From contig CAUYLG010076610.1 of the NCBI GenBank assembly GCA_963573385.1, positions 1-64,000 of the forward strand: 64,000 nt of DNA, in the 5' to 3' direction. Within the stretch, counting starts at the first letter, position 1. Every line of letters starts with the position of its first letter. This document shows positions 41,613 through 53,665 of this stretch, piece after piece. The DNA comes from Cacajao melanocephalus (taxonomy: Eukaryota; Chordata; Mammalia; Primates; Pitheciidae). The translations under genes and the position numbers were made by a program. The notes below the pieces were generated by a model. That model did not search any database. It was not told the DNA's origin and saw nothing but the letters and a program-made list of their open reading frames with translations.

Positions 41613-44379
41613 CTATATGAAAATTCTAAATTTCTGCATGTGAAAAAAAAAAAAAACACAAAAGTTCCGTAAGGACAAAAGACAAATCATATCACAGATA
41701 AAGGGCTAGTTTCTTCAAATATAAAGACCTTCTACAAATTAGGAAGAAAGAGATCAATTCAGTAACAACAATGTTAAAAAAAAAAGAGGAGGAAAAAGGA
41801 ATCTAGAAAATAGTATTTTGTAAACATATGAAGACATGTCAATGTCACTCATAATAAGAGATGCACTTTAAAATGACACCAGGATAACATCACCAATCCG
41901 TTAACCAAAGAGACTAAAAGGCTGACCACCCCATGTTGATAAGGTGTTTACATGCTGTGGGTGAGAGAGTACATTTAACATGCACAAACTCTTTTACACA
42001 GCTGTTCAGCTTCTGGAAACATCTTACAATGACTCTGTACAAGGATTTACACTGCAGCAATGCTTTAATCAGTAAAAGCTTGGTAACATCCAAAGCGTCC
42101 ATCTACAAGAAACAAAAATAAATGATAGTATATGTACACCATGGAATACTATGAACAATAAAAAAGAAAACTCTTCATGTACTTAATGAGAATGATTTCA
42201 AAAAGCAAGGTTCAGAGCAGTACACGAGATGGCACCATTTTGTCTTTTAAAAAGAAAAATGCTTAACATGTCAGAAATGCTTCTGTATGCAGAGAATATT
42301 TCTGGAAGGATATTCAAAACACCAGGCAGAAGAACTGGGAATCTGGCAGACAGGGAGACTTATTTTTCACTATATAGTCTTTGGTACCTTTAAAATTTCA
42401 CCTAGATTCAGATATTATAATTAAAAAAAAAAATCCCTAGAGTATAAACACTCCATTTCTAAGGTTAGCTTTGCCTAGATTTCTACATAGTTAGATATGG
42501 AGGTTGTTTGAGATAAATATTCCCTCCAAGGACACAGAAACAGCCTAAGACCTTGAGGTTGGGAGATGGCTACCCTTGAAGCACACTGTGAAGATGGGAT
42601 GCCAGTTCTCTGCCACTGTACCCAAGTTCCATGGTGTTCTTCACTGTCCTTTGGCCTAGCACAGAGGGCCCAAGCTACAAAACTCAGTGCATGCCCACTG
42701 CATAACGGATATAAGGCAGTTTCATGCTTTTAGGGGAAGTTCTGTTTAAAATAACTAGATCCAAAGGGGAAAGGAAAGAAACCAGAGCATTTACACAAAC
42801 CACAACGTTTCAGCTGAGTTTACAATGGCTTCCTGCCTGTTTAAATCAGGACAGCCAAGAACAGACTGCCAGACAAATTGTCATTTGTAGGCCCCTAGTG
42901 AGCTTAGGCAGTTTTCCACCTGTCCAGACAAATAAACAGGCTGCCTTGAGTTATGGACAGGTGGGCCCTGTGGCGCCAGAGACTGGGTCATTAGAGCTCG
43001 TGAGCAAGAGTATGATGCCTGGGAAAGATCTGCTCAGCATCTTGGCCCTGCCCAGTAGCTACAGGCCACAAACATTCTTCGTACCCACTGGCTACTCACC
43101 TGGTGGCATCTAAAGGGAGCATCTATGAAGAAAGCAGGACAAAGGAATCCTAGGCAGGGAGGGTAGTCATCCATGAAAACACAGAGCTGAGATCAGAGAG
43201 CACATCTCTGAGGATGCTGGCATAACACTGGGGGTCAGGAAAAGAGCCTGTGTTGTTTCTGAGGGTCATACATTTCAAAGTGAGTGCAAATGAGGTCCAG
43301 ATTAATTGCTCTCTCAGAGTCTTATATAATAAAAAGCCTATCCCCCACTGTCTGGCTGCCACTCTGACCACACAGCACATCTCTAAACAAATTAAACTTC
43401 TCTGGGATATATACACACACATGTGCATGCATACACACAGACCACCATCGTATCTGGTCTCTAAGAAGCTCCCTCTACCCTGACATCCCCTAAGTCCACC
43501 CAGGGTCAGAGAATGTCTGAGGCCACCAGTATCTCCTTCTCTTACTGGTTGCAATTACCTATGGGCCCGGCTCCCGAGAGAATGTATTTAAGATTCATCA
43601 GGGCACATTATTTGTGGTGAGTGCTCTTTGAGAACACTAGCATCACCCCTGTGCTCCAGGTGGCGGTGGCATACCCTGAACTCACCTGCCCTGATTCCAG
43701 GAACACCCAGTCAGTTGTCCTCCCTCGCTGGATCTCCCATTTCCGAGATTTCTGGCCATCTTCTGGTCTTAGTAATTTTAAATTCTCTTCCCTTTGCTTC
43801 ATGATCCTGGTTTTCAGATTTTATTCCTGCCTTGAGTATGCAGTGAGCTCATGGAAAGGCATTTCCTAAGATAATGACCTATAACCCAGCCCCTCTGCCA
43901 GAACTCACCCAACATCCTTGCCTAGGATGACAAGAACAAGGATCAAGTTTGAGAAATTCTTAGAAATTCAGATTTCATTCACATTTTCATCTGTTTAAAA
44001 GTATGCACCCAACAGCTTAAAATAAAGAAATCAAGGGAAAAAAAACAATATGTGAAAGGCAACAAGTAGCAATCGTGACTAAAGAAAAAGGAAGTTAAAA
44101 GTAAAAGTCAGGTTATAAGATATATTTGTAAGACAATATTAAGTGTATGGTGGAATTTTAAATTTCTCTTACAGGAGAAATTAATTAAGAGAAAGTAGCC
44201 CAGTAACTACTCATGTGTCCCCCTCTCCGCCCCAAGCGCGCACAGCTTGCTCCTTCATGTCCTGGCCAAAGGGCCTTCCTTGGCTGACTCACCTAATGGC
44301 AACCCTCCTCCCACCGCACCCTCTAATCCTCTTCTTAGCTGTATTGTTCTCATAAGTACTCCTATTGTCAACTACATAC

Positions 44380-44555
44380 TATGCATTTTACCTATTTATC
44401 CTTTTCAAATTATCATTCCCCTTTAGCTTTCTAGAATGCCAGCTCCATGAGGGCAAGAGGATTTGTCTGTTTTGTTTGTTGCTGTATGCCCAGCACTTAG
44501 AACCTACCTGGAACAGAGCAGGTACTCAACAAATTAGCTGAATGAGTAACTGTAA
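44380..44555 (+). mobile_element. L2 3' end
   Basis: Contains gaatgccagctccatgaggg, tatgcccagcacttagaacc and gagcaggtactcaacaaatt. Confidence 0.85.
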
Positions 44556-44884
44556 TACAAATATACTTCAATTTTATACTATTACTGATGATGTAAAATA
44601 CCTCTATTTGTTCTTAGACACAATTGCTTAGAATAATATAAGATGAACTATTATTCCCAAAGTCATATAAAATCACGCACTCTGTATCCCACTGATACTT
44701 TACTAGAAAAACAAGATACAAAACCAAAACCAAAGTATAAAAAGAATATCCCAGAAAATGTTTCCTTCTGTGATTCTCAGCATTTGTATGAACTGGATTA
44801 AAGATCAAATTCCTCTCATCTATTTTCACCTGCATTCATTGTCGTCCAAACTTTCAGTCTGGGGTTAAAAAAAAACCAAAATGT

Positions 44885-45376
<492 letters not shown>

Positions 45377-45479
45377 TCAGCCCTGGAAACAATGTCAAAA
45401 AGGGAAAATAAAAGCAAAATCCCTTTCGCGCAGAGGGCCGAAAGACTAGAAGAGAGGCCCGTTCTTAACGCCACCAGCG

Positions 45480-45660
45480 AAAATAAGAATGAAAAGGAAA
45501 AATGAATGAGAAAAGTAGGGAGGAAGAAAAAAAAGACTAAAGAGCATAGAAGAAAAGGGGAGAAAGAGCAAAGGGAAAAAGAAAAACGGAAACAGCTGAG
45601 TAACAGGGACAGCAGCAATGAGGAAGGAAGTGAAGTGAAGTGGCAGCAGCAGGGAAGGTG
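45480..45660. repeat. Purine-rich tract
   Basis: About 180 bp of mostly A and G on the plus strand (pyrimidine-rich in the ANKS1A transcript). It is low complexity with no fixed repeat unit. Confidence 0.8.
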
Positions 45661-45852
45661 CACTCCCCTCACTTTCCAGCACCTGACCATTTAGAGGCCT
45701 GATGGCAGCAAGGGACTAGCAAGCAGGAGAGAGGGGTGCTGAACACACCAGTTTCTCATCACGAGTCACCTGCAGAGCCAGGACTAACCCCAGCTCAGTC
45801 ACAACACTGTGGAGTTTCTCCTGTTAGCATCAAGGCCATAAAAATGCAAATA

Positions 45853-45995
45853 AACATACATATATACATACATACACACACACACACACATACACAAACA
45901 TATATACATATACTGCATATATATACACACACATATATATGTGTATGTGTGTGTATATGTATGTATGTATGTGTGTGTGTGTGTGTGTGTGTGTA
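45853..45995. repeat. (CA)n/(TA)n/(TG)n compound microsatellite
   Basis: A CA/TA-rich half is followed by a TG-rich half. The two are near-complementary around a centre near 45915-45945, so one strand could fold back on itself. Confidence 0.95.
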
Positions 45996-47177
45996 TAGAC
46001 ATAATCTAGGCTAACAAAAATCACTTTATCTGACAGAAAGGCCAAAACTGTTTTTATAGGGCTGCCAATAAAATAAATGAGATTATTTTACAAATACGAA
46101 CAAAATATCTTAATATTGCCACACCACCTAAAGCAAATGGAAACTTAAAGGGTGTTTCATGTAGGATAAAAGTTGTGACTACTGGGTATACTTGGAAACA
46201 ACTTAAATAGACACTCCAGGCCCTAATCTTTCCCCAGAGGTAGGAGTGTCACATTCTTGTTCAGGGTGGGAGGGTTTTGCTCAGCAAAAAAGACTAGACA
46301 GCATGCTTCTTTACATAACAAAGAACAATACACACTGCAGAATATGGCGTGGGAAATTTAGTCATCATCAGTGGAAACGCAAATCTCCTTATTTTACATT
46401 CTTCTTCTTGCACACATAACCCCCAAGGGTTAAAAGCAGCCAAAGCCTCTACGGAGTTGAACCAATCAGCTTGTCTCTTGATGACATCATGCCTCTAATG
46501 GGATGGAGCTGGAAAGGGCGAGGCAGGGAGGCCCTTCTGGACTTGGCCTGAAAGGGTGCCCTCCCAGTTGCTGCCACTTCACTTCTCAAGAAAAGGATTC
46601 AAGAGCCAAGGGTCCCCTCAGCTAACATTTCAGACAAAACCAGGACATTCCCCAAAATCCTGTATCAGAAATTATTCTCAGCTTACACAACATGCATACA
46701 AAGCATGTCCCTGCTCTTTATCCGTCTCCTACTTATTTAATAATTATGTAAGCTGATTACAAAACGCAAATTTATCATTTAAGCCTTTAGCCATGTTTTA
46801 AATGATTCCAATGTTTATGCTAAGTAGAGAAACAGCGTTCTGTGGTTTTCTCTCATAAACTTTAATCTCTTTTCAAGGCAGGTGAGAGACTGCTCTGACA
46901 TCACTAACTTTTTATACATTCAAACCACAATATGACCAGAAAGCCGCTTCTGTTCTTCCTACAAGGTATTTATCTCAGATGTTAATTGGTGCTGTATGTG
47001 TGTATGCTGTGGGTGCATCACACTGTGCAAGAGACAGGATGAAGAGACACAAAAGGAGCTTCTGACACAGGAACACAGCTGAGATGCTGAGGATACTGCC
47101 ACCTTGATGAAGGGAGAACAGGTTTCTTTCCTATAGTAGGAAGTGGGGAAGGCTTCAAGTTTTGGATTTTAAATTTT

Positions 47178-47706
47178 GCTCAATTTACATATTTTTCTTT
47201 GAAAATGTCTATATCAGTCCTGAAAAATAAAGTTTTAGGGACACTGGATGTCATTACTTTATATATTATTAGTTTACTATAAAGAAAGACATGAAAATTA
47301 TTTATATGATGAAAGATTTCAGGACTTCAGTGGAAGGGGCAGCTCAAGTGATGCCACTTCAATAGTGATTTATTTCTGTCTGCATTCTACCCAAGAATGT
47401 CACCATCTCAAAATAAGAAATAATCCTGTCACCTAGAACTACTTTGGTGCCTCTATATTCTGGGAGAAGAATTTTGTCTCCAACTTCCATAATAATTTAT
47501 TGAATCTCTCCACCCTTTCCTTTAGAACCTGATCCAACAGCTACTACCGCTGCTTGTGATACTTCTCCTGATTTTCCTGGAGGCATAATGCCTCCTTTGG
47601 TTACAGTTTCAGTGGCACTCCTTTCAACCAATCTTCAAAGAGTGAATGAAACTTTCTAAATGCTGGTCTTGCCATGACTGCACTGCCACAGCTCTGGTGC
47701 CTCCAG
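47178..47706 (-). pseudogene. Processed pseudogene of HSPE1 (10-kDa mitochondrial chaperonin)
   Basis: Read on the minus strand, the ATG-equivalent is at 47675-47673 (Met-Ala-Arg-Pro-Ala-Phe-Arg-Lys-Phe). Clear HSP10 pieces follow: ETVTKGGIM, VVAVGSGSKGKGGEIQ, VGDKILLPEY and GTKVVL. HSPE1 encodes the co-chaperonin of the mitochondrial GroEL homologue, normally 102 residues from a multi-exon gene. Here all exons are joined without introns and the copy runs on into sequence like the HSPE1 3' UTR, down to about 47178, so it is a retrocopy. It is dead. A short deletion early in the frame (after the SLF-like segment) shifts the reading, a TAA follows GEIQ, and the normal stop has become AGA at 47377-47375. 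The A-rich tail has largely decayed and I see no clear target-site duplication. It has the same orientation as ANKS1A. The 5' boundary is uncertain. Confidence 0.9.
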
Positions 47707-48234
47707 TTAAATGTTGAATTTCTCCTGCTTCCCAGCACTCTCAGTATCTAAGCCTTCTAGTTCATTTGCAAATGAAGATTAATTTACAATGTACATGCTA
47801 GAACCATGTTCACTGCTCCAGCACACAGACATCTATGCTTGCTTAGAGTTGACAGAAACAGTAAAAACGGCTATGTCACTCACGGTCCCTGCAGGAAGAG
47901 ATGGCACATTCAAACTGCGCACTTGAAGGAACCTCACAATGGGATTATTTACACAGGTTTGGGAAAGATGCTAGTCACAGTGAGGAGCCTTAGGTCAGAA
48001 AGGTCAAAGCGAGGGACTATTTACTAGAACCCAGAGAAAACAGCTATTGGGAGAAGGTCCCTCCCAGGAGTGGTGGCCTTCAGTACAGGGACACAGCCAA
48101 TCCAACAATCCCTTGGCCTATTAATGCATGACACATAGGCAGATAGAAAACGTAGGACTAGGACCTCAAAGGCAGGTGGAAAATGCCCTGTGTGGCATCT
48201 GATGTTTGGAGAACAGCTTCAACAACCAACCAAC

Positions 48235-48500
48235 CCACCTTATGATATAGCCATACAAGAGAATATACTCAGCCTCTTTAGAATGATGATCTGAATCCAG
48301 ATCTTATTGATGCTGCCATGGAAAGATATCCATGACATGCAGTAATTAGGTAAGAAAAGCAAATTATAATCAGTAAATACACTAAGACCCCAAATTTGGA
48401 TATGTATCGAATGCTAACAGAGGTTAAGTATGCTTGGAGGGATGTAGGTAAATTTCTCACTCCTTATCTATATATTTTTAAAGTTTTATTTATGTACGCC
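48235..48500 (+). mobile_element. L1M-type 3' fragment
   Basis: Contains ccatggaaagatatccatga and nearby text of an old L1 tail; heavily diverged. Confidence 0.65.
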
Positions 48501-49188
48501 TTCTCAGTTTAACTTCTATTATGTCCCAAGCATCACGAAGGCACCAAAGAGTGCTCTGACTTGACTGGAGAACGCAGAAAATAACTACTGAAGCTTGGAT
48601 TCAGATCTCCTCTTAGGCTGAGCTCTTTTAAAGCCAAACTCTATGACTTCTTTGTTACCAAAAATGTAATAGAAAATAGGGAGAATGCTAGTGTCATTAA
48701 CAGATATGATCACAGAGGTTTACCTTAACCAGGCCATCTTTCAGAAGTTATCTTGCTCAGAGTAGTTCAACAAGGGCTGCATTAACCCGCAATAAGGAGC
48801 AGTCTGTATTTGGAGAAAATGACTCCCAAATCTATTAGCCATACATGTTCCCCAGCTAGAGAGCATCATCCCAACAACCAACCAACCGGCCATTTGCTGG
48901 CCCTTCTGTGTAAGAATATATTTGAAAAATAAATTATAGAGAGGGCTATAGATTTCTCTCCAACCTCTCTTCTCCTCTCAGGGAGTTCAGTAGAAAGCTC
49001 ATTCATTTCTCAAATGAGAACAATGGGGAAGGTGCTGCCCTACTTTCCCAGGCTAGGTGGGCTCTCCCCTCCCTGCAGTGAAGCAGAGCTGTGCAGGAGG
49101 ATCACCAGTTGAAGGGTTTGAACTCTAGTGGTTTCCCTTCACTCTGCCACCAACAAACACCAAAGAACCTCCTGCAAAGAGCTCTGCC

Positions 49189-49486
<298 letters not shown>

Positions 49487-49574
49487 TGAGCTCTGCCTTT
49501 CTTAAGGTCTGAAGACACTCCAGGCCTCAGTTCCCATTCTCTGAAGCTCCAAGCACAATAGTAACATTAATATC

Positions 49575-49785
49575 TACCATGTTATGCATGCTAGGAACTG
49601 TGCTAGGCAGTTAAACACATCTCTGATTGGTAAAACACTCTGAAACACAGATCTAACTGCCTCAGTTTCACAAATAAGGATAATAACAGTGAGCTTACTG
49701 AGGTCGTCCATGCACCAAAGTGGAGATGGTGGAGCTGGGGCTCAAAGCTGGATCTGCTGACTCCCGAACCTGAGCTCATGTGCTG
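49575..49785 (-). mobile_element. MIR SINE
   Basis: Reversed MIR with taggaactgtgctaggcagt, aggataataacagtgagctt and ggagctggggctcaaagctg. Confidence 0.75.
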
Positions 49786-50718
49786 TCCTGCACTTCCTTC
49801 TAGGAGCAGCCTGACGGGCTCCCACTCCACAGCCTTCCTTCTCCCTCCCCAGGCCTCACAGTGAGGAACTGAGCTGGGCCCAGGCACCTTCAGAGCCTTC
49901 AGAGCAGAGTTCCCCACCTCCCAAGGGTCCAAGGACAGCAAAGAAAAAAAGTCAGCAAGCACAGGATATGGCAAAGCAGGCTTCAGGCACTGGTCAGGGA
50001 TAGGGTGGGGAGCAGCCATTAACTAATGCCCTATTCCAGGAAAGCCTGCCAAAGCCCTGGGTTTAGGGCCAATCACTGGTTGAAACACTTTTGGAGTTTC
50101 TCTTTAGAGAGAGATATCCACAAAAACCAAGTACAATATCACTAACAACATTGAAAGGTCACACATAAAGGGCCCTGTTAATGTTTACGATGTAAGCAAA
50201 CCTTGCTCTTCTGAATTTGTTCCAATAAGACCTCAATTGCCTTTAAGTTTTTTCAAATTTAAAATGTAGCAGGGCTTTGGCACTTCAGCCACACTAGGGA
50301 ACGAGCCAGCAACACCTAGATCTCGGATAGTCCCTGGGCCACTGTGTGCACCTGCAATCTTTATCTGCACAGGTGATAATCAGCACATGAACCTCCTCTT
50401 GATGCAAAGAGGCACTGGCTTATGACCTCTATGGCCATTTCAGAGCACACACACAGCCAACCTCAATGAAGACCAGCTTTGCCCAGGTGATTTTGTATTT
50501 CTCGGCCAGAAGGAAACAGTGGAGCCCGTAAGACTACCTGGCCATGCTACATGTTAAACAGGACATAAATATCCTGTGAAGAATCGCCCAGCACTGCTAA
50601 CCTCTCCTGGTGGGGATATGCTCAGAGGGAGCCATAAGGAAGAGGTGATTCATTAGACTGGTAAAGCTGTCTTCCAACCCGTGTGAAATATTCTGAGATA
50701 CTGCCTTGATAGCGTATC

Positions 50719-51025
50719 TAGTAGTCTTCCCTCAGTGGCCACTAGGGATTGGTTCCAGAACATATCTGTGGATGTTCAAGTCCCTGACATAAAATACCAT
50801 TGCATATAACCTACACATATCTTCTTGTATATTCTAAATCATCTCTGGATTACTTATAATACCTGATACAATGTAAATGCTGTATGTAAATGATTGTTAT
50901 ACTGTATCTTTATCTGCATTTTAAAATTGTTGTACTGTTATTCCCCCCCCACCCCCCCGAAACATTTCCACCCACAGTTGGCTAAATCCACAAATGCAGA
51001 AAACCACGGATATGGAGGGCTGACT
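50719..51025. mobile_element. MER2-like TcMar-Tigger DNA transposon
   Basis: The left end agtagtcttccctcagtggc and right end atggagggctgactg are near-inverted. The interior ggattggttccagaacatat and cataacctacacatat-like text matches Tigger-derived non-autonomous elements. The element carries a C-rich run at 50943-50958. Confidence 0.8.
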
Positions 51026-51039
51026 GTTCTCATCTCTTG

Positions 51040-51290
51040 GCCTGATGCTCGAGGCCCTCTCACTACCTGGTGCAAATCTCACTTTCCACCCTTACTTCTC
51101 ATTCTGTCCTTACACACACTCAGCACCCTAGAGAAACCAAACCACCTGAGCGTTCCTGAGCTTTCCTGGCTCCACGCCTCTGCTCACGCTGCTCTCTTCA
51201 CCCACCTCTCCTCGTCCTACCAGCTTCAAGCTGATTTTAAGCATAAGACTTGGTCTTTTAATTCCATGTCAAATCCCATCACTCTGTGAT
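51040..51290 (+). mobile_element. Diverged L2 fragment
   Basis: L2-like coding-end text such as cctctcactacctggtgcaa and tcaaatcccatcactctgtg. The match is loose. Confidence 0.5.
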
Positions 51291-52267
51291 CCTTCCTCCT
51301 GTCTCCACTCCCCCACCTACTGATTTTTTTTTTTTTAATCTCAGACCTGGGTGAGAGTCACTGATGTTTTTCTCTCTTGACCTCTAAGGCCATTTCAGAG
51401 CACATTGCACTTATCTTCACACTCCTCTTAAATTTATCTTGAACTTTTCCTATAGCTGATTGTAAATTCGTAAAAATCTGTTTTAAAAAACAAAGGTAGA
51501 GCACACATTCCTAAAAACACACACACTCCTCTGTAATCTCCTGGCATGCCCCTTCCCCAGAGCCATCTCACTAGTGATTTTCCACTAGTGGCCAGGCATC
51601 TAGCACAGGCTCACCAAACCTTTGTTTACTAAGCAAAGAAAATCTTCTGCACAAGTTTCCTCTGTCTGCCTAATCAGAATCTTAAGCTTCATCTCATCTG
51701 GAGGTAGTGCTGGAAGAACTGCCCCACCCTGTTCCTTCACTGGAAATGGATTGACTTTGGTTTATGTAACTTTGCAGCACCTACCCAAATAGCGTTGGGT
51801 AGGGCATTAAGTCTACAGACAGTTCAAATGGACACTTCAGCTGTAGTGTTCCCCTCCTCTTGGAGAGCTAAATGCATTTCTTGAAATTATTCCTCAGAGA
51901 CAGACCCAGTCCACTTCAAAGGCAGCTTCCACTCAGCAAGGAGCTTGCAAGGGTGGTACTTTAACATTCCCAGGGTGTTTACTCGACTTTGAGAAACACA
52001 TTCTTCTGCTCAGTGAGACACGCCATAGGTCACTGAAGAATACTACTTCGGTACATATTTCCAACTAATAATGGCTATGAAAGAAAACTGGGCCTCTCAC
52101 TCCCAATGTTTTCTACTCCCTAATCTTCGTTCCTGAACCACTTAGCTCTCTTCTGCCTGACCAATCTGGGAATGTGGGATAGGCAGGAGCCTTCTGCTGG
52201 AAGAAGTATTTGGCCTTCCAGGACAGCAGAGTAAGAATAACCATGGAGAAGCAGGGAATGGAAAAGC

Positions 52268-52623
52268 CTTCTTCTTGCAGCCATAAAGAAGAATGAGATC
52301 ATGTCCTTTGCAGCAACATGGATGCAGCTGGAGGCCATTATCCTGAGCAAATTAATCCAGGAACAGAAAACCAAACACTGCAGCATGTTCTCCCTTAAAC
52401 AATGGGTACTCATGGACATAAAGATACAACAATAGACACTGCACTGGGACTACAGGGAGTGGGGGCAAGGGCTGAAAAACTATTTATTGGGTATCATGTC
52501 CAATACCTGGGTGATGAGATCAGTCATACCCCAAACCTCAGCATCATACAATACACCCATGTAACAAACCTGCATATGTACCCCATGAATCTACAATAAA
52601 AGTTGAAATTATATATAAAAAAA
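52268..52623 (+). mobile_element. 5'-truncated primate L1 3' end
   Basis: The last about 350 bp of an L1, covering the end of ORF2 and the 3' UTR through aataaaagttgaaatt and a short A tail. The gaaaagc flank at 52261-52267 recurs at 52624-52630. The family looks like an older L1PA or L1PB. Confidence 0.9.
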
Positions 52624-53078
52624 GAAAAGCTCCCTTTCAGCTTTTGCCCCTGCCCTACCCCTGTCTTCCCCCCACCACCCCTCACACCTCTCAGCTAGCT
52701 CTGGGTCTCCTCTCTTCCTCCTGAAGGACTCATAGGAAGTACTATAGCTCTTCTTAAGCATCCCCAGGGTGAGCATGATTCTCTCAATGGGGCTGATGGG
52801 ATCCAATTATTTCCAAACAACATGTCATTTCTAGGAACTGCCCCTCCCTCATCAGCTCTGCTCTACTGGGGCCTCCACCCTCTAATTTAACCATTAATGA
52901 ACCTGTCCTCTGTGATCCAGGCTACCTGAAGCTCGCCCCCTCTTATGATTGTCAGAAACACATTAGTTATGGAGTGAAGGAACCAGGATAACCGTGCCCA
53001 GTTGGCACGCAGGAGAGCTGTGGTGGGCTGCGGTCAACCTGGCCAGCCCAGTTCCCCATGACATCATGTCAGCCTTAC

Positions 53079-53665
53079 CTCATCCCACTCCGAGGCAAAG
53101 GAGGGTGACTTCTCCAGCCTCTTCTTCCCAATGCTGCAGTTGGATAAGGACTCGCTCCGACTCCCCATGGTAGCGTCCTCTGTGGGTGAGCAGGTCAGGA
53201 GATCAGAGTCAGACTTGGACAAGCTGCGGCTGAGTTTGAGTTCAGCTTTGGGTTTGCTGGTGGGAGGGGCTCGACTCCTGGCCCCACTCCGGTCTCCTTC
53301 CTCAGCACCACCAGGGTGTGGAGATGCTGTGTGAGTCAAAGTTTCAGGGTGCGAGCGGCTGTTGGTGGTGGGCAGGCCTGCTAGGTAGCCCACTCTCTTG
53401 CTCTGGTCCAGGGCATTGGGCTGGGAGGCTCCAGGAGCATGCACACCCGTCTCCTCCAGCTGCATGCTGGCCTTGTGGCAGGCGCCCTGCTGCGGGGACC
53501 CGTCTGGATGGCTCTGGCCAGCAGTAGAGAGCAGCTGGAAAGGGTCCTGCCCCACCTCGCACACCGGGGAGGAGCCGTGGAGGAGACCTGAGAACTGCTC
53601 TGGGACCTGCCCGTCCTGCCCCTCCGCAGAGTCCTGGCTCCGGCTGCTGCTGCTCCGCTTGTGGT
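53079..53665 (-). CDS. ANKS1A: ANKS1A internal exon, serine-rich linker (587 nt)
   Basis: This exon encodes part of the long linker between the ankyrin repeats and the first SAM domain of ANKS1A/Odin, a cytoplasmic adaptor for Eph and EGF receptor signalling. Read on the minus strand it gives two bases that complete a codon, then 195 open codons from [12 protein letters not shown] to [11 protein letters not shown]. The composition is Ser, Gly, Pro, Gln and His rich with no predicted fold. Basic-Ser clusters ([27 protein letters not shown]) look like kinase or docking sites. A pyrimidine-rich tract precedes the acceptor (ccactccaag, AG at 53667-53666), and the donor is GATGAG|GTAAGG. The exon starts in phase 1 and ends in phase 0. 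A second AG lies 8 nt inside the exon (53659-53658), but using it would change the frame. I chose the outer acceptor because it yields the Asp-His junction I recall for ANKS1A. Identity is by recognition of the protein, not by a search. Confidence 0.94.

Noticed and set aside
45736..46014. His/Thr and Val/Cys-rich open frames
   Set aside because: They are readings of the CA/TG microsatellite.
47248..47436. Plus-strand frame of 62 codons
   Set aside because: It is the antisense of the HSPE1 retrocopy's 3' part.
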